NCBI GenBank assembly: GCA_009783985.1 | Contig: WQVM01000012.1 | Location: 1 to 33,389, forward strand | Direction: 5' to 3' | DNA: 33,389 nucleotides | DNA from: Bacillota bacterium | Lineage (GTDB): Bacteria > Bacillota > Clostridia > Christensenellales > Pumilibacteraceae | Shown here: positions 31,801 through 33,389 of the stretch, piece after piece | Position numbering within the stretch: the first letter of the stretch is position 1 | Layout: every line of letters begins with the position of its first letter | Made by a program: the position numbers and the translations under genes | Notes under the pieces: generated by a model | Databases searched by the model: none | What the model was told of the DNA's origin: nothing | Seen by the model: only the letters and a program-made list of their open reading frames with translations

Positions 31801-32660
31801 TTTTTCTCAAGTACGCAATAGTCGTTGTATATTGAGTTGGCAAGCGGAAACCGTCCGATAACAGAGCAGTTTTTGACTTCTAAATCGTCACCCAATTTTG
31901 GCTCGGCGATATTATCAAAATTAGTAAGTCCGCTATTTTTTCTAAGTTGTGATGTTATTTTGATGCCTGCTTTTTTTAGGTATGTTATTACATCATCAAT
32001 ACTTTTTAGCCCTGCTGACTTCAAATCATCAAACTCTAGCCCTATCTCATCAAGATTGATATTATATTGTCTTGCATAAGCTGTAATTAAAACTTTGTTG
32101 AGCTGAATAGGCTCACCTTGTTTTAGCTCAATCTGCACACCGCCGTCATTATCGTCTACATGAATAATTACAGAAAAAAGCAATAGCGGAGCTTTAACCG
32201 CCGTCTCCTTGCCGATATAACCCGACACAAAAGGATACCCGACAAACAACTCATACCGCCCTGTCTCTCTCTCAAAATCCTCTATGTTCCGTTTGATGTT
32301 TTTTAGTGACTTGACTTGCGACTGTATTAGAGCTTTTTCGTCAGCTTTAGTTGTTGTCGCAGTTGTCGGAGTTTCTGTATCAGTTTGCTTTCCGTTCTTC
32401 TTCCTTTTGTCCGCTTCTATTTTTGGACGACCAAGATTGCTCAACAGCCGCTTGATATGGTTTTTGGATATCAAATCATAAGTCAATCTTTTGCCCGTCC
32501 ACAAAAAATCAACAAAAGCATTAACCTCTGCATTGTCACCCTCAAGTATTTTGCCTATGTCATAGCTGTAAGCAGCACTCACCTTTTTTGCATACAAACT
32601 ACGGTTTTTGCCACTTATTTCTATTAGCCTGTCTTTGTAATATTTATAAATCTTTTTCAT
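28866..32660 (-). CDS. SF1 (Upf1-like) helicase with DUF4011-like N-terminus and C-terminal Vsr/MTES_1575-type nuclease-like domain
   Basis: This encodes 1264 residues. The N-terminus (YYKDRLIEISGKNRSLY) resembles DUF4011. A Lys/Thr-rich linker (KQTDTETPTTATTTK) follows at about 90-110. Walker A is IYGPPGTGKSQT (about 341-348), Walker B is LILFDEASQIF, motif III is VAGDNKQLRPT, and motifs V and VI are VQGDERDIIIFS and RLNVAITRAKSKIYVV. The last 110 residues (VGIECDYTAYASSPSVLERD, then GWQIIRVWSRDF) look like the Vsr-related REase fused to such helicases. These proteins are often defence-linked, but the function here is unknown. I start at ATG 32660; an ATG at 32726 lies inside an RNA hairpin. 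Confidence 0.87.
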   Translation of the reverse strand: MKKIYKYYKDRLIEISGKNRSLYAKKVSAAYSYDIGKILEGDNAEVNAFVDFLWTGKRLTYDLISKNHIKRLLSNLGRPKIEADKRKKNGKQTDTETPTTATTTKADEKALIQSQVKSLKNIKRNIEDFERETGRYELFVGYPFVSGYIGKETAVKAPLLLFSVIIHVDDNDGGVQIELKQGEPIQLNKVLITAYARQYNINLDEIGLEFDDLKSAGLKSIDDVITYLKKAGIKITSQLRKNSGLTNFDNIAEPKLGDDLEVKNCSVIGRFPLANSIYNDYCVLEKKNLTTDAIAELLENKRPSKKVKRFDPSIYSISQLDYAQESAIAELNQSGNMVIYGPPGTGKSQTIVNVITDALVKNKRVLVVSQKKAALDVVFNRLGSLNKKAMHIVDPEKNKTAFFERVKTMHNDTLASKDADMQAHELKYADVSNTLGLEIDHLDTISRTLFAPTAFGPTLQEMYAESYIINKSSGEYAIYEKLLLNTRLMGYGYKELRSAIRSINEKKRAELYYKRLEMQKSNPFVDHVLSGIDVHTLNTAKTYLKGLLSKRLAPFDMGKANNMRQLLGFYLENDLMTQKDLKPIINYIAKLQSPRLNPREVSAQFWQTLEAVKAYVGEYYLLSRILDRKGFAMAVDNILNTNILNIKLILNALDQYVDIRDLNINLTTCTEAETAVLNFAYENSKTLAEFKHVVDCILPVRMYHEIVKAEDEYKTQLSNIMDFDNIKTRVVSLKDEQQKVVREMCADSFRNAYKEMYNASPDNNNFFYQISKPQGHWAIRKLVEHYSDLLFCLYPCWLLSPESVSQLLPLQAGLFDLILFDEASQIFIESTLPTIYRGKNIAVAGDNKQLRPTAHFVRRYMGNEEEEDLDINAQPALEVESLLDLATARYSSARLNYHYRSKFEELINFSNYVFYDGKLQVAPNLGKNLDSRPIERIKVDGKWIGRHNDAEARKVVELIKKVIKERKNNETIGIITFNAEQGNHIADLIDSECAADNAFREVIAKERNRKDKGEDVSLFIKNLENVQGDERDIIIFSIGYAKNEYGKVVSQFGPLNLEGGENRLNVAITRAKSKIYVVTSIEPEELNVENAKNAGPKIFRKYLEYARAVSSGNSREVGWILDGLKSNVTVTREREDQRVTRELKTALEKIGYTVEVDVGDSANKLTLAIYDKTLDAYLVGIECDYTAYASSPSVLERDVLRAKFMGSRGWQIIRVWSRDFLLQKNKVIAQIDKAAKKVRENIKAQRSNSKRKNKAVDNGAKNKR

Positions 32661-32696
32661 ATCTAAGAAAAAACAATCCTCCACCAAAAGTTGTGA

Positions 32697-32746
32697 TATA
32701 AGAAAGGGCGTCAGCCGAACCGTCATAAAGTGACGGCTTTCTTATA
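32697..32746 (-). ncRNA. Candidate structured leader RNA (three-way junction)
   Basis: On the minus strand a 10-bp outer stem, TATAAGAAAG (32737-32746) with CTTTCTTATA (32697-32706), encloses two hairpins. One is CCGTCA (32731-32736) with TGACGG (32720-32725) around CTTTA; the other is GGC (32714-32716) with GCC (32707-32709) around TGAC. It lies in the predicted 5' leader of the helicase gene, between its promoter and a GGAGG. I do not recognise a known riboswitch class. It may also be simply an inverted-repeat element. Confidence 0.5.
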
Positions 32747-32797
32747 ATAATTTACTCAAAAAAAAACTCCCAACAATACTAAAAGTCAAGAGATTTT

Positions 32798-32827
32798 ATT
32801 GTACCATATATCTATATGCTAAGTCAA
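32798..32827 (-). promoter_or_regulatory. Promoter of the helicase gene
   Basis: On the minus strand TTGACT (32822-32827), 18 nt ending TGG, TACAAT (32798-32803). The start near 32791 gives a leader of about 130 nt to ATG 32660. GGTGGAGG at 32678-32685 lies 17 nt before that ATG, which is rather far for a Shine-Dalgarno. Confidence 0.6.
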
Positions 32828-32856
32828 ACAAAGCTAACAGTTATTTTGAAATTCCG

Positions 32857-33210
32857 TTACTCATTAACGACTGTGCAAAAAGCAACCGCCGTAGTTTTGT
32901 TATGAGATATACTAATGTTGACTTGTTGTTTATCAAATAATTTTGCCGCTTCGCCGTGCAACACTACATAGGGTTGCCCGAGTTCTGTATGTAACACTTC
33001 AATATCGGTTAGCTTAAAACCTCTTATGCCTCTACCGCTTGCTTTGGCTACCGCCTCTTTGGCACAAAAAAAACCTGCAAGGGTTTCGGCTCTGCTACCC
33101 GTGCTATGGTAATACTCCATTTCGGCGGTGGTAAAAGTTCCTTTGACAAAGGGTTCTTTGCTTGCCGCCTTTTGGACACGCTCTATTTCGATTATATCTA
33201 CACCAATCAT
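32857..33210 (-). CDS. acpS: Holo-[acyl-carrier-protein] synthase
   Basis: This 117-residue enzyme transfers 4'-phosphopantetheine from CoA to acyl carrier protein, activating fatty acid synthesis. The Mg-binding motifs are IGVDIIEIERV (Asp5) and FFCAKEAVAKASG (the Glu of KEAVAK), and NISISHNKTTAVAF closes the fold. Length is typical for the trimeric AcpS class. No Shine-Dalgarno or clear -10 is seen upstream, and the gene to its right is beyond the repeat at the window edge. Confidence 0.95.
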   Translation of the reverse strand: MIGVDIIEIERVQKAASKEPFVKGTFTTAEMEYYHSTGSRAETLAGFFCAKEAVAKASGRGIRGFKLTDIEVLHTELGQPYVVLHGEAAKLFDKQQVNISISHNKTTAVAFCTVVNE

Positions 33211-33313
33211 TTTTTCAAATATTTTTTGGACAATTAGTTTTTATACAGTCAGCAATGGGTATGTCCTTAGACTTGTAACGAAACCCTATTTTTGACGATA
33301 AACATTGTTGGTC

Positions 33314-33350
33314 TGTCATCCTGAGCGAAGCGAAGGATCTAGCGTTAGCG
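33314..33350. repeat. Family C half-element
   Basis: TGTCATCCTGAGCGAAGCG followed by AAGGATCTAGCG matches one arm of the palindrome at 10093-10180, with a few changes. The second arm is absent or lies beyond the window end. The rest of 33211-33389 shows no gene. Confidence 0.8.
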
Positions 33351-33389
33351 GATAAAAAGCTGTAAAAAGAGGTGTTTTTAGTGTTTTTC

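Noticed and set aside
32660-32726. Helicase start at 32726
   Set aside because: That ATG lies in the loop of a stable hairpin and adds 22 residues without family support; it cannot be fully excluded, since the GGAGG is 17 nt from the ATG at 32660.

Overview
The window reads as a chromosomal segment of a low-GC, probably uncultured Clostridia-like Firmicute. The evidence is the AT-rich sequence, the Firmicutes-type housekeeping set (SerS, YsxC/EngB, NrdR, AcpS, YajC, class A RNase P RNA, HtpG, MurI), consensus TTGACA/TATAAT promoters, and one perfect AAAGGAGGT ribosome binding site before trpD. No phage, plasmid, CRISPR or conventional transposase genes are visible. The lineage assignment is inference.

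Layout. Positions 1-400 hold a terminator and a leftward tRNA-Ile2(CAU)/tRNA-Pro(UGG) pair driven by a perfect consensus promoter. htpG follows (402-2276). Next come a hypothetical gene, murI, a PD-(D/E)XK-like protein coupled to a patatin-like lipase, a membrane protein, and a divergent serS / ProB-like kinase pair. From 9.0 to 15.2 kb there is another membrane protein, a small GIY-YIG nuclease beside a palindromic repeat, pyruvate carboxylase, and an AT-rich SEC-C/PD-(D/E)XK gene split by an in-frame amber codon. From 15.4 to 19.5 kb there is a two-subunit class I fumarase whose cistrons are separated by repeats, a Myb/SANT-like regulator, and two hypothetical genes. A tryptophan operon occupies 19.6-24.2 kb in the order trpL-trpF-trpB-trpA-trpD-trpC. 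It is followed by a shared bidirectional terminator and rnpB. The right part (24.6-33.2 kb, all leftward) carries a Cys-containing hypothetical gene, ysxC, a small membrane protein with yajC, an RluA-type pseudouridine synthase with nrdR, a large SF1 helicase with a C-terminal nuclease-like domain, and acpS.

Functional links. Pyruvate carboxylase and fumarase supply C4 acids. The trp genes convert anthranilate to tryptophan; trpE and trpG are not in the window. The trp operon is preceded by a 29-codon leader peptide with two Trp codons and mutually exclusive hairpins, which is the signature of ribosome-mediated attenuation. The remaining genes serve mainly translation, RNA processing, the cell envelope and lipid synthesis.

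Two window-wide patterns stand out. First, at least eight genes have a TATAAT-like -10 box only 5-8 nt before their ATG and no Shine-Dalgarno, which predicts leaderless mRNAs; the trp leader peptide is one of them. Other genes in the window have good Shine-Dalgarno sequences. Second, nearly every longer intergenic gap holds short inverted-repeat elements from about six families, some nested inside others. A further candidate of interest is a compact three-way-junction RNA in the 5' leader of the large helicase gene.
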